DNA from: Candidatus Zixiibacteriota bacterium
GTDB lineage: Bacteria > Zixibacteria > MSB-5A5 > DSPP01
Direction of reading: 5' to 3'
DNA length: 64,000 nt
Assembly (NCBI GenBank): GCA_022614805.1
Contig: JAKEHY010000008.1
Coordinates: forward strand, 9,040 to 73,039
This document shows, in pieces, positions 17,860-26,944 of this stretch. The first letter of the stretch is position 1, and the number at the start of each line of letters is the position of its first letter. The notes beneath the pieces are model-generated. The model was given only the letters and a program-made list of their open reading frames with translations. It was not told the DNA's origin and made no database searches. The position numbers and the translations under genes are program-made.

Positions 17860-20836
17860 TTACACGGCAGCGGCCGGTCGTCAAAGATATTCACCAAAAA
17901 CCAAACTATATCGGCTGCCGAAGGTCGTCCGTCGCAGTTCATATCAGCTTCGGAAGCGTCGAAGATTTCAAACTGTCGCTCCAGAAAGACCCAATTTAAA
18001 AGCTCAATTACATCTTCAACCCTGCGGAGACCATCTCGGTCTAAATCCCCTTGGGAAAATTTTCCTGAACCCCCAAATCGGTCAACGCTTGACGGAAAGC
18101 CTTTTTGGAGGAATCTTCGTTCATATAATACAGCGGGAAGTTGAACCATACAAAACCGCCGCCAGTGGCTGGGTCTAAATGCTTTTTGGCCACCGTTTGG
18201 CCGTGCTTGGGGTCGGAGCCGCCTAAAATTGAACCGAACGTGTAAAGGTCTTCCAAAGGATAGCGGTTAGTCAGGTAATTGATATTCGGCACGGTGGGAT
18301 ATTGGTAGTGCCGGTCCGAAGGGATGCTCCGTACAAAAAGGTTCACTTTGAGCGATTCGGCAAACATTACTGGATAGGGAGGCTGGTTGGGTGCTGCAAA
18401 TAGAAAGCTATTGGCAAGCAAGGAACTGTCGATAGGATAAACCGGGGAAAAGAAAAGGCAATCAAAGCCAAATACATTTCTCGTCGTATCCCAGATGGGC
18501 TGTGTGATGCCAAGCAAAAAGCTTGAGTAATCACACAGGGAAAAACTTGAATTCACATTGACGGGTGCCCAGTGACCATCTATTATCAGTTTTCCTCCCG
18601 CTTTCAAGTAATCGACAAACAACGAGAGAAAAGAGGGATTATCGGCAATAGGGGTTACTAATTCAGAGGAATGTGCTACAATAACTGGATTGCGGGAAAC
18701 AAAGGCCGGGTCGACATTAAGTCCGAAATAATAATCCTCGCTCAAATTCAGCATATCAAAATCAAAGCGTCGCAGCAACCGAGAGTGAAAACGGAGCAAG
18801 GAGTCACGGGCTGCAACTTCTGAACCAAATCGCATTATTATGTAACTGGTACGATCCACCAAGAGTGCTTTATTCCCGAAGACAAACCGCATGGCTCGAA
18901 CGGTGTCAGAAAATGAGCTTTCTAGGCCAAAGGTATCCACGGCCGTTACCAGATACCAAAATCGCTGGCCGGCTATGAAACCCGGATCTACATAAACGGT
19001 ATCGCTTGTATTGACAGAATCTAATAGCGAAAAGACGAAGGGGCCAGGGATTGGAGCGCTGTAAATTCTAAAACGCAAAAGGTCTCCTTCCAGCGGATGT
19101 TTCCAGGAAAGATAAATATTGCCGAATTTGTCCGACCAGTCGGTCAGGTTGGTGGGTGCTCTTGGACGGCCGGGGATGGCCGGGCCAATTCTTCCGCCTA
19201 AGGGTCCGTCAATATCAGAGATAGATACGGTAGAAAATTTGTACCAATAATTTTGGTTTTCTACCAACGGAGAATCATCATAGATAGTGTCTATGACTGG
19301 AGTTGCGTTTACTATAACATAGGTTCCGTTGGAATCGGTGGAGCGGTAAATGTTAAAGCCATTTTCCAGGTCCGAGAGTTGGGGAAAAAAGAGGCGGAGG
19401 GTGGAACTGTCAAATTCGGTGAATCGAACGTTAACGGGTGGGCCCAGCACCAGATTTTGAAATCCGGTATTCCACAGGCTTTCAGCCAACAGAACATTAT
19501 GAATTAAGCTGCCAAAGCGAAGTCCGCGCAAGTACTGGTTGATTCTTGCAGAATCGAGATAATTGGAAGACGTAAAGCCCAGATTGTTAGCGAAATTGGC
19601 TGGGCTAATGTGTAAATTTATTCCCGGTGCAGCGGCAAAGACCAAAACCAGAGTATCGCCGGGCGGCAAGTCAAATGAGCCATACGAGAAAAGATAGCGG
19701 GCATCAAAGCCATTGGCTATATCAATGGCTGCAGACTGTGGTGAAAGTGGAGGCAGCCAGCCCTCGGAAGACTGGTTTATTACGCTCCTTACTTGTGGGT
19801 AGTCGATTTCCCCGTTGGAAAGGTAATAATACTTCATTGCGTCCCCTTCTGGCTGACCGCGGCCTCCGGATTGATTTAAGCGTCCTGGTGCTTTTTGTGG
19901 CCCCCAATCCAGTGCTACTGTCCCATTCGGCGTCCACCAGTTGAAACTCTTTTTTGTGACTGGTTGAGAAGAGCCGATGAGTTTGACTCCGGTCACAGCA
20001 GTAGCGCTGGTGGAGCGAAAAGAGCCAGCCGAAGGGTCACCATCGTTATCCCAGACAAAAGCAATGTCCCCTTGGAGTGGGGTGCCCGGTATCAAGCTGG
20101 AATCTACAAAACCTGCCAAGTCATCAACGAAGTAGCTTGAGGTATTGAAGTGTCCGACGTCCGCATCCATAAAGAGCCCGAAGTAAAGGCTTTCAATTGC
20201 ATTCGTACCGATGTTTTGCATTTGGAGGTAAATGATTGCAAAAGAATCGGCTCCGGCGGCGGGGCGGAAGACAAAGCTTTTCTGCAGAAAAGAAAAATTC
20301 AGCGGTCGGTGAAGGCGGGCATCGTCCGGATCTCCGTCAACGAATGCCGGGTCGGTCAGAGTATCGGTATAGTTGAAAATGATTTCCTGTGCTCCGCCTC
20401 CGATTTTTTTAGCCGTGATTTCAGCCGGGTTTGAAGAAGGATTGATCTCGTAAAGACCAAGCCAGCCATCGGTGCCTGTGGAAACCAAAGTATCTCCCGC
20501 AACAATACCACCCACCCAGAAAGCGCCTTGAAATAGATATTCAATTTTTGAGTTCAATGGAAATTCGAAAGAAACCGTAAGAAGGCTGTCGAAGGAATCG
20601 CGGAGATATAGATTGCCTTGGTTTCCGAGAAGCCCATAGTTCGTTACAGTAAGCCCGAATGTATTGTTGCGATGGGTGCCTTGTTTGGTGATGGGAACGC
20701 CCGATGACGATATTGCAGATGAATGGCTTCGGGATGGGTCCCTTTTAGAAGGGACAGCAAGGGCTTGAGAAAAAGAAAGAAGACAAGCGCTTAAAATTGC
20801 GGCCCAACGCTTGTGCAGCCTCTCATAGAAGAACAT
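17856..20836 (-). pseudogene. secreted Fn3/GATase-like/dockerin protein, frameshifted before the dockerin tag
   Basis: The ATG at 20836 follows AAAGGAG and opens a signal peptide (RWAAILSACLLSFSQALA). The first 500 residues are a unique beta-rich region. Two fibronectin-III-like domains follow (APTNLTDWSDKFGNIYLSW begins the second), then a roughly 350-residue module shared with the next two genes: LLVDRTSY, YLKAGGKLIIDGHW, FGFDC, YPTVPNINYL and GGGFVWFNFPLYYM. The frame ends at a TAG (18041-18043) just after NFPKG. One base later in phase the sequence continues as GDLDRDG and a complete dockerin ending RPLPCN at 17856. The homologues need GGGGG where this gene has GGGG (minus strand, 18047-18050), so one G is missing. 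It may be mutation, assembly error or phase variation. Confidence 0.8.
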
Positions 20837-20899
20837 AAAATTCTCCTTTCCCGCCGAGCGAGCCCTGCCTCCCTTGCCTCCGAGAGAGTACGTGTCCTT

Positions 20900-20929
20900 A
20901 AATTAGCCCTTCTGGTTTTGGGTTGTCAA
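20900..20929 (-). promoter_or_regulatory. promoter for the first secreted paralogue
   Basis: On the minus strand TTGACA (20924-20929) and TAATTT (20900-20905) are separated by 18 bases, 64 bases upstream of the ATG at 20836. The -35 is a perfect match and the -10 is weak. Confidence 0.45.
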
Positions 20930-20936
20930 GTCCTGT

Positions 20937-23594
20937 TTAGTTGCACGGCAGCGGCCGGTCGTCAAAGTAATTCGCCAAAAACCAAACTATATCGGCCCCC
21001 GAAGGTCGCCCATCGCAGTTCAAATCTGCCTCCGCGGCGTCGAAGACCGGGAAAGGGATTCCCACAAAGATATAATTTATGAGGTAGGCAATGTCCGGAA
21101 AATCCCTGCTTCCGTTATGGTTCAGGTCTCCTTTCGGGAAGCTCTCCGGAATTATCTCCAGAACGCCCAAATCGGTCAGCGCTTGGCGAAAGGCTTTTTT
21201 GGCGGAGTCCTCCCGCATAAAAAACAGCGGAAAGTGAAACCAGACAAAGCCGCCGCCGTTGGGGTCGATATGTTTTTTTGCCACCGGTTGTCCATCTTTT
21301 GGGTCAAAGTTGCCTAAAATTGAGCCAAAAGCGTAAAGGTCTTCGGCGGAATTCCGGTTGTCCAAATAGCCCACATTGGGAACGGTGGGGTACTGGTACT
21401 GGGTGCGGCCGCCGGTTGTATAGGCAAACCGGACCACCCGAAGGGAGTCGGCAGAAAGATTGGGATAGGAGGAATTCAAAGACCGGGCGGAAAGAAAGCT
21501 GTGGGCCTCCAGGCTGCTGTCATAGGGATACAGTATCCGGGGATAGGTCAGACAGTCGAAACCGAAAGCGCTGCGGACGCTGTCCCAAATAGCGGTGGTG
21601 GCGTTGGGCAAAAAAGTTGAATTGAAGGCGCAGAGGTGGTCGGTCGTGCCGTTGAAAAGGGGCCAGTGTCCCTCCATCACCAGCTTCCCCCCGGCTTTCA
21701 GGTAATCGATAAAAAAGGATAAAAAAGAGGGGTTGTCGTCCCGGGCGGTGGTGATAAGCTCGGAGGAGTGCAAAACGATGGCCGGATGGCGGGATACAAA
21801 AGCCGGGCCGACGGCAAATCGCACCTCGCAGTCGTTCAGTTCGAGCGTATCGAAATCCCAGCGGCGCAAAAGCCGGCTGTGGAAAGCCAAAAGCGAATCC
21901 TGGGCCGCAAAAAAATTTTTGAGGTGGGGCAGGCAGTAGGCAGTCCGGTCCACCAGCAGGATTTTGGAGCCGAAAACCATGCGCATCGTTTTCACCGCGG
22001 GAGACAAAGGGCTGGAATAACCCAGCGAATTTACGGCCGCAACACGGTAGGAAAAGCGTTCCCCCGGATTGGAGCCGAGATCCACATAAGTACTTTCGTC
22101 GGGGCCCACGGAAGCTATAAGCGAAAAGTTGACCGTGTCAGTCAAGGAGGTGCGGTACACGCGGAAGCCGGTGAGGTTGGCGTCTGGCGGGTGCTGCCAG
22201 GAAAGATGGATGTTGCCGAGTCCGTCCGGGCGGGCATTTAAGTTCTGCGGCGTGCCGGGCAGAAAAGAAGTGGGCTTCAGCCGGATGGTGCCCAGGTCGA
22301 TGGTGTCGTTGAAGACAGCCGCCACGCTTACGGTTTCCGGAATGAAGCTGGGAAGGAAAAATTCCAGGTCATACGACCCGGAATCGGTGTGGAGTAAAAA
22401 ATTTCCAGACGGGTCGGTCTTGGTCCGGAAGGAAGTTCCGAGCAGGCGAAGGGTGACATCCGAGAGTAGTTGGCCGGAAAGAGAGTCCGTCACCGTCCCA
22501 ATAAGCCGGCCGGCGCGGGCGCCGTTGAAGTGCAAAAGAGACATTCCGGCCGGACCGGAGTAGTTGGAGGCCAGAAGGTTTCCGGAAGGGAAGTAGGGGA
22601 AAAAATCCCAGCAGCCGGCGTAGCCGATAGAACTATCGTTGGGGCTTGTGTCATAATGCCCTACTTCCACCGGTTGAACGGGATCTTCGATGTCCAGAAT
22701 AACGACACCATCCGCATAGTAAGCGACATATAGGAAATTTCCTTTGACTTGTACGTTGTGGATGATGGAAGGCCGTCCGGGCGGCATCCATTCCGCCACC
22801 TGCAAGGGATTGGCGGGGTCGTGGATGTCCCAAACGCGCAGGTGGCCGCTGCCCGGTATTTCGTCGGTCGTGAAAAGATATTTTCCATCCTCGCTGATCC
22901 AGCAGTTGTGGGTGAAGGCGTTGGGATAGAGGATGTCGGCAATTCTTATGGGGAGACTTTTGTCGCGAATATCCACGATGGAAAAACCGCTGGACAAGAA
23001 GGCGATGTAGGCCGTGTCCCCATTCACGTAGCTATCGTGGGATTGCCAGTAGTTTTGACTGGGTCTGGAGGTCATATACTCTCCCACTTGAATGGGATTG
23101 AGCGGCTCGGCAATGTCAATGATGCGCCAACTGTAGGGAGAGTTTCCGTTCATCCCCAGATAGGCATAGTGGCCGTCGATATGAACGGTGTGGGCGCCTC
23201 CCAGATTGCTCGTGGTCACATACTCCAAAACGGTAAAGGCGCTGTCCGGATTGGTCATATCGATTATTTGCAAGCCCACACCGCCTTGGTTGACAGCCAG
23301 CGCATAGTGCGAATAAGGGCGAACCTGCTTCAAGTCGGTGCCGCGGGCCAGTACGCTCGGTTTGCGCACCGGATTGCGGGGGTCGGTAACGTCCCAGATT
23401 TCGAGTCGGTTGCCGGCACAAATTAAAGCGTATTCATTTCCGTTTGCATCCACATATCCCCAGCAACCACGGGTGCCGGAAATCGCCGTATCCGAGAGTA
23501 ATCCGATGTTGAAATTTGGGCGGGCCAAAACGTCCGAAGCCGTTAAAAAGAGGAAAAACGTCAGAAGCAGAAATTTTGATTTTCGAGCTGGCAT
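20937..23594 (-). CDS. choice-of-anchor-B (LVIVD repeat) secreted protein with dockerin tag
   Basis: The start is taken at 23594, where MPARKSKFLLLTFFLFLTAS forms a clean signal peptide; an upstream in-frame ATG at 23663 adds an unlikely leader. Mature residues up to about 380 are LVIVD beta-propeller repeats of choice-of-anchor-B type (GCWGYVDANGNEYALICA, then LEIWDVTDPRNPV and VVILDIEDPVQPVEVGHYDT). A carboxypeptidase-regulatory-like domain (LIGTVTDSLSGQLLSDVTLR) and a fibronectin-III domain follow. The shared C-terminal module comes next (LLVDRTAY, YLKAGGKLVMEGHW, GGGFVWFHFPLFFM). The end is a two-repeat dockerin: GDLNHNGSRDFPD and ADLNCDGRPSGAD, closing RPLPCN. It is probably displayed on the cell surface. 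The ligand is unknown. Confidence 0.85.
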   Translation of the reverse strand: MPARKSKFLLLTFFLFLTASDVLARPNFNIGLLSDTAISGTRGCWGYVDANGNEYALICAGNRLEIWDVTDPRNPVRKPSVLARGTDLKQVRPYSHYALAVNQGGVGLQIIDMTNPDSAFTVLEYVTTSNLGGAHTVHIDGHYAYLGMNGNSPYSWRIIDIAEPLNPIQVGEYMTSRPSQNYWQSHDSYVNGDTAYIAFLSSGFSIVDIRDKSLPIRIADILYPNAFTHNCWISEDGKYLFTTDEIPGSGHLRVWDIHDPANPLQVAEWMPPGRPSIIHNVQVKGNFLYVAYYADGVVILDIEDPVQPVEVGHYDTSPNDSSIGYAGCWDFFPYFPSGNLLASNYSGPAGMSLLHFNGARAGRLIGTVTDSLSGQLLSDVTLRLLGTSFRTKTDPSGNFLLHTDSGSYDLEFFLPSFIPETVSVAAVFNDTIDLGTIRLKPTSFLPGTPQNLNARPDGLGNIHLSWQHPPDANLTGFRVYRTSLTDTVNFSLIASVGPDESTYVDLGSNPGERFSYRVAAVNSLGYSSPLSPAVKTMRMVFGSKILLVDRTAYCLPHLKNFFAAQDSLLAFHSRLLRRWDFDTLELNDCEVRFAVGPAFVSRHPAIVLHSSELITTARDDNPSFLSFFIDYLKAGGKLVMEGHWPLFNGTTDHLCAFNSTFLPNATTAIWDSVRSAFGFDCLTYPRILYPYDSSLEAHSFLSARSLNSSYPNLSADSLRVVRFAYTTGGRTQYQYPTVPNVGYLDNRNSAEDLYAFGSILGNFDPKDGQPVAKKHIDPNGGGFVWFHFPLFFMREDSAKKAFRQALTDLGVLEIIPESFPKGDLNHNGSRDFPDIAYLINYIFVGIPFPVFDAAEADLNCDGRPSGADIVWFLANYFDDRPLPCN

Positions 23595-23653
23595 TGCATG
23601 GCACCTGTCAGATGGTGGTTTTGGTTTAAATGGGCACGCCCGCCTGGGAACGG

Positions 23654-26344
23654 TTAATCGCATGGAAGGGGTTGACCGTGATAAATGGCGTATAATAAGG
23701 TCACCACGTCGGCCGCGGAGGCTCGGCTGTCACAGTTAAAGTCGGCTTCGTCGGCGTCAAAGAAAGGGAATTGCTGCCCCAGAAAGACCCAGTTTAGAAG
23801 CACAATGACATCCTTCACCCAAGGGATTCCATCCCGGTCCAAGTCTCCTTTCGGAAAGTCTTCTGCCACCCCCAAATCGGCCAAGGCCCGGCGGATGGCG
23901 ACCTTGGCGGAGTCCTCCTGCATATAGTAAAGGGGGAAGTTGAACCAGACGAAGCCGCCGCCGGAGGCAGGGTTAAGATGTTTTTTGGCCACCGTTTGTC
24001 CCTCTTTCGGGTCGTTTCCGGGGGAGAAGGAGCCGAAGCTGTATAAATCTTCGGCCGGGTTTCGATTGGCGAGGTATCCGATAACTGGAACGGTAGGGTA
24101 GCCGTAGGAGATGTTATTGGAAATAAATGCTTTTACCCCGGCGGCGGCACGGCTGGAATCAGCCGTCAGCAGCGGATAACCGGCTTGTTCGGGTTGGGCA
24201 AAAAGAAAGGAGCGGTTGACCAAGCTGTCGTCGAACGGCAAATAACGCGGGAAAAAGATGCAGTCGAAGCCAAATACGCTGCGCAGAGTGTCCCAGATTT
24301 CCGAACTTGCCAAAAAAGGGGGGTCGCTTGGGGCACATTTCAAGAAAGAAGAGGTGTTTGTTCCCTTGACCCAGTGGCCATCCATCACCAGTTTTCCGCC
24401 GGCTTTGAAAAAGTCCGTGAAGTAAGAAAGAAAAGTCGGATTGTCGTTGCTGTTGAAGGGGCGCAGTTCGGCGGAATGAACGAAAACAGCCCGGTTTTGC
24501 GCCATAAAGTTTGGGGGGATTCCAGTAGGAAGCGAGAATGATTCGTCTTTCAGATTCAGCGTATCGAAGTCGTAGCGGCGCAAGGCCCGAAAGTAGAAGT
24601 CTTGAATGGTATCCCGGAAAAAGGGATAGACCGTCGTAACCGGCTGGCCGGTGCGATTGACCAAAAGCAGCTTTGGCCCAAACACAAAGCGCATCGATTT
24701 TACAACAGGGGAAAGGAAGCTTTCAAACAACGGATTGACGCTGGCGACCCGGTAGAAGTGCCGCTCCCCGGCTATTGCTCCGAGGTCCGTATAACTGGTT
24801 TCAGCCACACTCACCGAATCGAACAGTGAAAACGTGATGGTATCCGTAAGCGGGGTTCGGTAAATGCGGAAGGACACCAAGTCGGCGTCGGGCGGTCTCT
24901 GCCAGAAAAGCTGAATGTTGCCGCCGTCGGCGGGAATGGCCGTAAAGCCTTGGGGAGTGGTAGGGAGGAAGGAAGTTGGAATTAATTTCACCGTGTCAAC
25001 TTCAGTTGTGTCATTAAATACCGCCGCTACGCTTACGGTTTCCGGGCGGAAATTGGGCAGGGAAAACTCCAATTGAACGGTTCCCCCTTCCGTTCGAATG
25101 ACATAGTTCCCGGAGGAATCGGTTTTGGTTTGACGGGGGAGGCCGACGAAACGGACGTTGACGTCCGGCAGCGAGTCGCCGGTTTCCCAGTTTACCACCT
25201 TTCCCGAGAGCTTGCCAGCCTTCGTTTGATTGAAGCGCAGAAGCGACATCCCGGCCGGGCCGGAAACGTTGGAAGCCAGCAAAGTTCCCGAGGGAAAGTA
25301 GGGAAAAAAGTCCCAACAGCCGGCGTAACTGCCGCTGGGGGGCGCATCAGGAGCGGTATCGTAGTGGCCCACCTCGACCGGCTGGGTCGGGTCTTCGATG
25401 TCCAAAATCACGACCCCATCGGCGTAATAGGAAGCATAAAGAAAATCCCCTTTGACCTGCACGTTGTGGATGATGGAGGCGATACCCGGCGGAGACCATT
25501 CGGCAACCTGCACGGGGCTGGAGGGGTTGCGGATATCCCAGACCCGCAGGTGGCCGCCAGGCTCTTCGTCAGTCGTGAAAAGATATTGGTGGTCTTCGGT
25601 CGGCCAGCAGTTGTGGGTGAAAGCGCCCGGATAGCAGACGTCCGCTATTTTCACAGGCACTGGTTGTTCTCTCAAATCAACGATGGAAAACCCCAACCCG
25701 AGGAAAGCAATGTAGCCGGTATCGTTTTTAACGTAGCTGTCGTGGGATTGGGGTGTGGACCCACCGCAGCCAGACGTGCTCAAATAATCTCCCACCTTTA
25801 CGGGCAAAAGCGGGTCTACCAGCGATATAACGTACCATTCGTTATCCCAGCCGTTCATTCCCAAATAGGCGGAATCCCCTTCGATATGAATGGTGTGGGC
25901 GCCATTAGGAAGGGTGCGGCCGACGGGCGTCGTATCCGGCCAGACGGCCACGGTTTTGGCTGATTCGGGCTTGGAGACATCGATAATTTGCATGGCGGCC
26001 CGGCGAGCGCCCCCGTTCTGGTTTACGGCTATGACGTAGTTTTTATACGGACGGACCTGTTTTAAGTCGGCTGGAAATCCGTCTCCCGCGGTCGGCACGG
26101 GATTTTTCCGTTGGGGATTGGCCGGGTTGGTGACATCCCAAATCTCCAGATGGTCAAATGCACAGATTAGGGCATATTCGTTTCCAAAGGAATCGACGTA
26201 GCCCCAGCAGCCGCGGGTATTGGCAATGTTCCGGAAGAAAAGCAAATCAACGTTGAAGTTCGGACGGGATAGGACGGGGGAAGCGGAAAAGAGGATTGTT
26301 GCAAGAAAGAAAAAACTACCGGCGAGGCGGCCAAGAATAATCAC
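23654..26344 (-). CDS. choice-of-anchor-B (LVIVD repeat) secreted protein with dockerin tag, second copy
   Basis: This gene is a full-length paralogue of the preceding downstream gene with the same domain order. I favour the GTG at 26344 (leader GAAAGGACAGCT), which gives the signal peptide LAGSFFFLATILFSASPVLS; an ATG at 26392 adds 16 residues of basic leader. The LVIVD propeller begins TRGCWGYVDSFGNEYALICA and includes HTIHIEGDSAYLGMNGW and IIHNVQVKGDFLYASYYADG. The regulatory-like domain, fibronectin-III domain and shared module follow, the module showing LLVNRTGQ, FFKAGGKLVMDGHW and GGFVWFNFPLYYM. The dockerin is intact: GDLDRDGIPWVKD and ADFNCDSRASAAD, ending QPLPCD. The next gene's ATG lies 60 bases downstream, so the pair may be co-transcribed. 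Confidence 0.85.
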   Translation of the reverse strand: MIILGRLAGSFFFLATILFSASPVLSRPNFNVDLLFFRNIANTRGCWGYVDSFGNEYALICAFDHLEIWDVTNPANPQRKNPVPTAGDGFPADLKQVRPYKNYVIAVNQNGGARRAAMQIIDVSKPESAKTVAVWPDTTPVGRTLPNGAHTIHIEGDSAYLGMNGWDNEWYVISLVDPLLPVKVGDYLSTSGCGGSTPQSHDSYVKNDTGYIAFLGLGFSIVDLREQPVPVKIADVCYPGAFTHNCWPTEDHQYLFTTDEEPGGHLRVWDIRNPSSPVQVAEWSPPGIASIIHNVQVKGDFLYASYYADGVVILDIEDPTQPVEVGHYDTAPDAPPSGSYAGCWDFFPYFPSGTLLASNVSGPAGMSLLRFNQTKAGKLSGKVVNWETGDSLPDVNVRFVGLPRQTKTDSSGNYVIRTEGGTVQLEFSLPNFRPETVSVAAVFNDTTEVDTVKLIPTSFLPTTPQGFTAIPADGGNIQLFWQRPPDADLVSFRIYRTPLTDTITFSLFDSVSVAETSYTDLGAIAGERHFYRVASVNPLFESFLSPVVKSMRFVFGPKLLLVNRTGQPVTTVYPFFRDTIQDFYFRALRRYDFDTLNLKDESFSLPTGIPPNFMAQNRAVFVHSAELRPFNSNDNPTFLSYFTDFFKAGGKLVMDGHWVKGTNTSSFLKCAPSDPPFLASSEIWDTLRSVFGFDCIFFPRYLPFDDSLVNRSFLFAQPEQAGYPLLTADSSRAAAGVKAFISNNISYGYPTVPVIGYLANRNPAEDLYSFGSFSPGNDPKEGQTVAKKHLNPASGGGFVWFNFPLYYMQEDSAKVAIRRALADLGVAEDFPKGDLDRDGIPWVKDVIVLLNWVFLGQQFPFFDADEADFNCDSRASAADVVTLLYAIYHGQPLPCD

Positions 26345-26407
26345 AGCTGTCCTTTCATCCTTTTTGGCGAGAATCCGAACGAACCCTACCAACCGCCTCT
26401 GGAAACA

Positions 26408-26435
26408 AAGTTAAGCGTTTTACGGCCCCCGTCAA
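26408..26435 (-). promoter_or_regulatory. possible promoter for the secreted choice-of-anchor-B genes
   Basis: On the minus strand TTGACG (26430-26435) and TAACTT (26408-26413) are 16 bases apart, about 64 bases before the proposed GTG at 26344. The -10 is weak. Confidence 0.35.
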
Positions 26436-26453
26436 GCCTTTAATTTTCCAGTC

Positions 26454-26482
26454 TTGACAGAGGGGGAAATAAAGGATAGATT
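26454..26482 (+). promoter_or_regulatory. promoter for rplU
   Basis: TTGACA (26454-26459) and TAGATT (26477-26482) have the ideal 17-base spacing. The predicted start falls near 26489, giving a short leader with GGAGG at 26498-26502 before the GTG at 26507. Confidence 0.65.
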
Positions 26483-26506
26483 GAGGGGCTTCAAAACGGA
26501 GGATTT

Positions 26507-26821
26507 GTGTACGCATTAGTGGAAATTGGCGGGTTGCAGTTCCGGCTGGAAGAAGGGGAAAAAATCAAAGTCCCCAAGCTGGAAGCCGCCCCGCAGGATA
26601 CAATTGAAATAGACAAGGTGATGCTCCTTTCGGGCGAGAAGGGAGTTGTAGTCGGGCGGCCTTACGTGGAGGGGGCTAAAGTCAAAGCGACAGTCACCGA
26701 TGTGGGGAAAGACCCGAAAGTCATCGTTTTCAAGTTCAAACGTCGCACCAAATACCGCCGCAAACGGGGCCACCGGCAGGATTTCACCCAGTTGGCCATC
26801 GACAAGATTGTTTGGCCGTAG
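26507..26821 (+). CDS. rplU: 50S ribosomal protein L21
   Basis: The 104-residue protein of the large ribosomal subunit binds 23S rRNA. It opens MYALVEIGGLQFRLEEGEKI, the standard L21 start, and keeps VVVGRPYVEGAKVKATV and the basic KFKRRTKYRRKRGHRQDFT signature. The GTG start is set by the GGAGG 4 bases upstream. In most bacteria rpmA (L27) follows, but here a terminator comes 26 bases after the stop and no L27 gene lies in the window, so the pair has been split. Confidence 0.97.
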   Translation: MYALVEIGGLQFRLEEGEKIKVPKLEAAPQDTIEIDKVMLLSGEKGVVVGRPYVEGAKVKATVTDVGKDPKVIVFKFKRRTKYRRKRGHRQDFTQLAIDKIVWP

Positions 26822-26847
26822 TGGATTAGACCTTCGCACGCGTGAAA

Positions 26848-26870
26848 GGCCGGGAATCCCCGGCCTTTTT
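26848..26870 (+). terminator. Rho-independent terminator after rplU
   Basis: GGCCGGG (26848-26854) pairs with CCCGGCC (26859-26865) around a 4-base loop and runs directly into TTTTT. Confidence 0.85.
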
Positions 26871-26944
26871 ACTATTGCCTTGCCCGTTCGAATCTTTATC
26901 TTTGGATGACAAAGTTTAAGCGTGCGTAGAAAGGAAGGAATTTA

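Noticed and set aside
23671-23695. TTGACC with TATAAT on the plus strand
   Set aside because: The spacing is only 13 bases and the site lies inside the 3' end of a minus-strand gene.
17856-26344. Repeated sequence at the ends of the three paralogues as a CRISPR or other array
   Set aside because: The repeats are protein-coding dockerin ends thousands of bases apart, explained by gene duplication.
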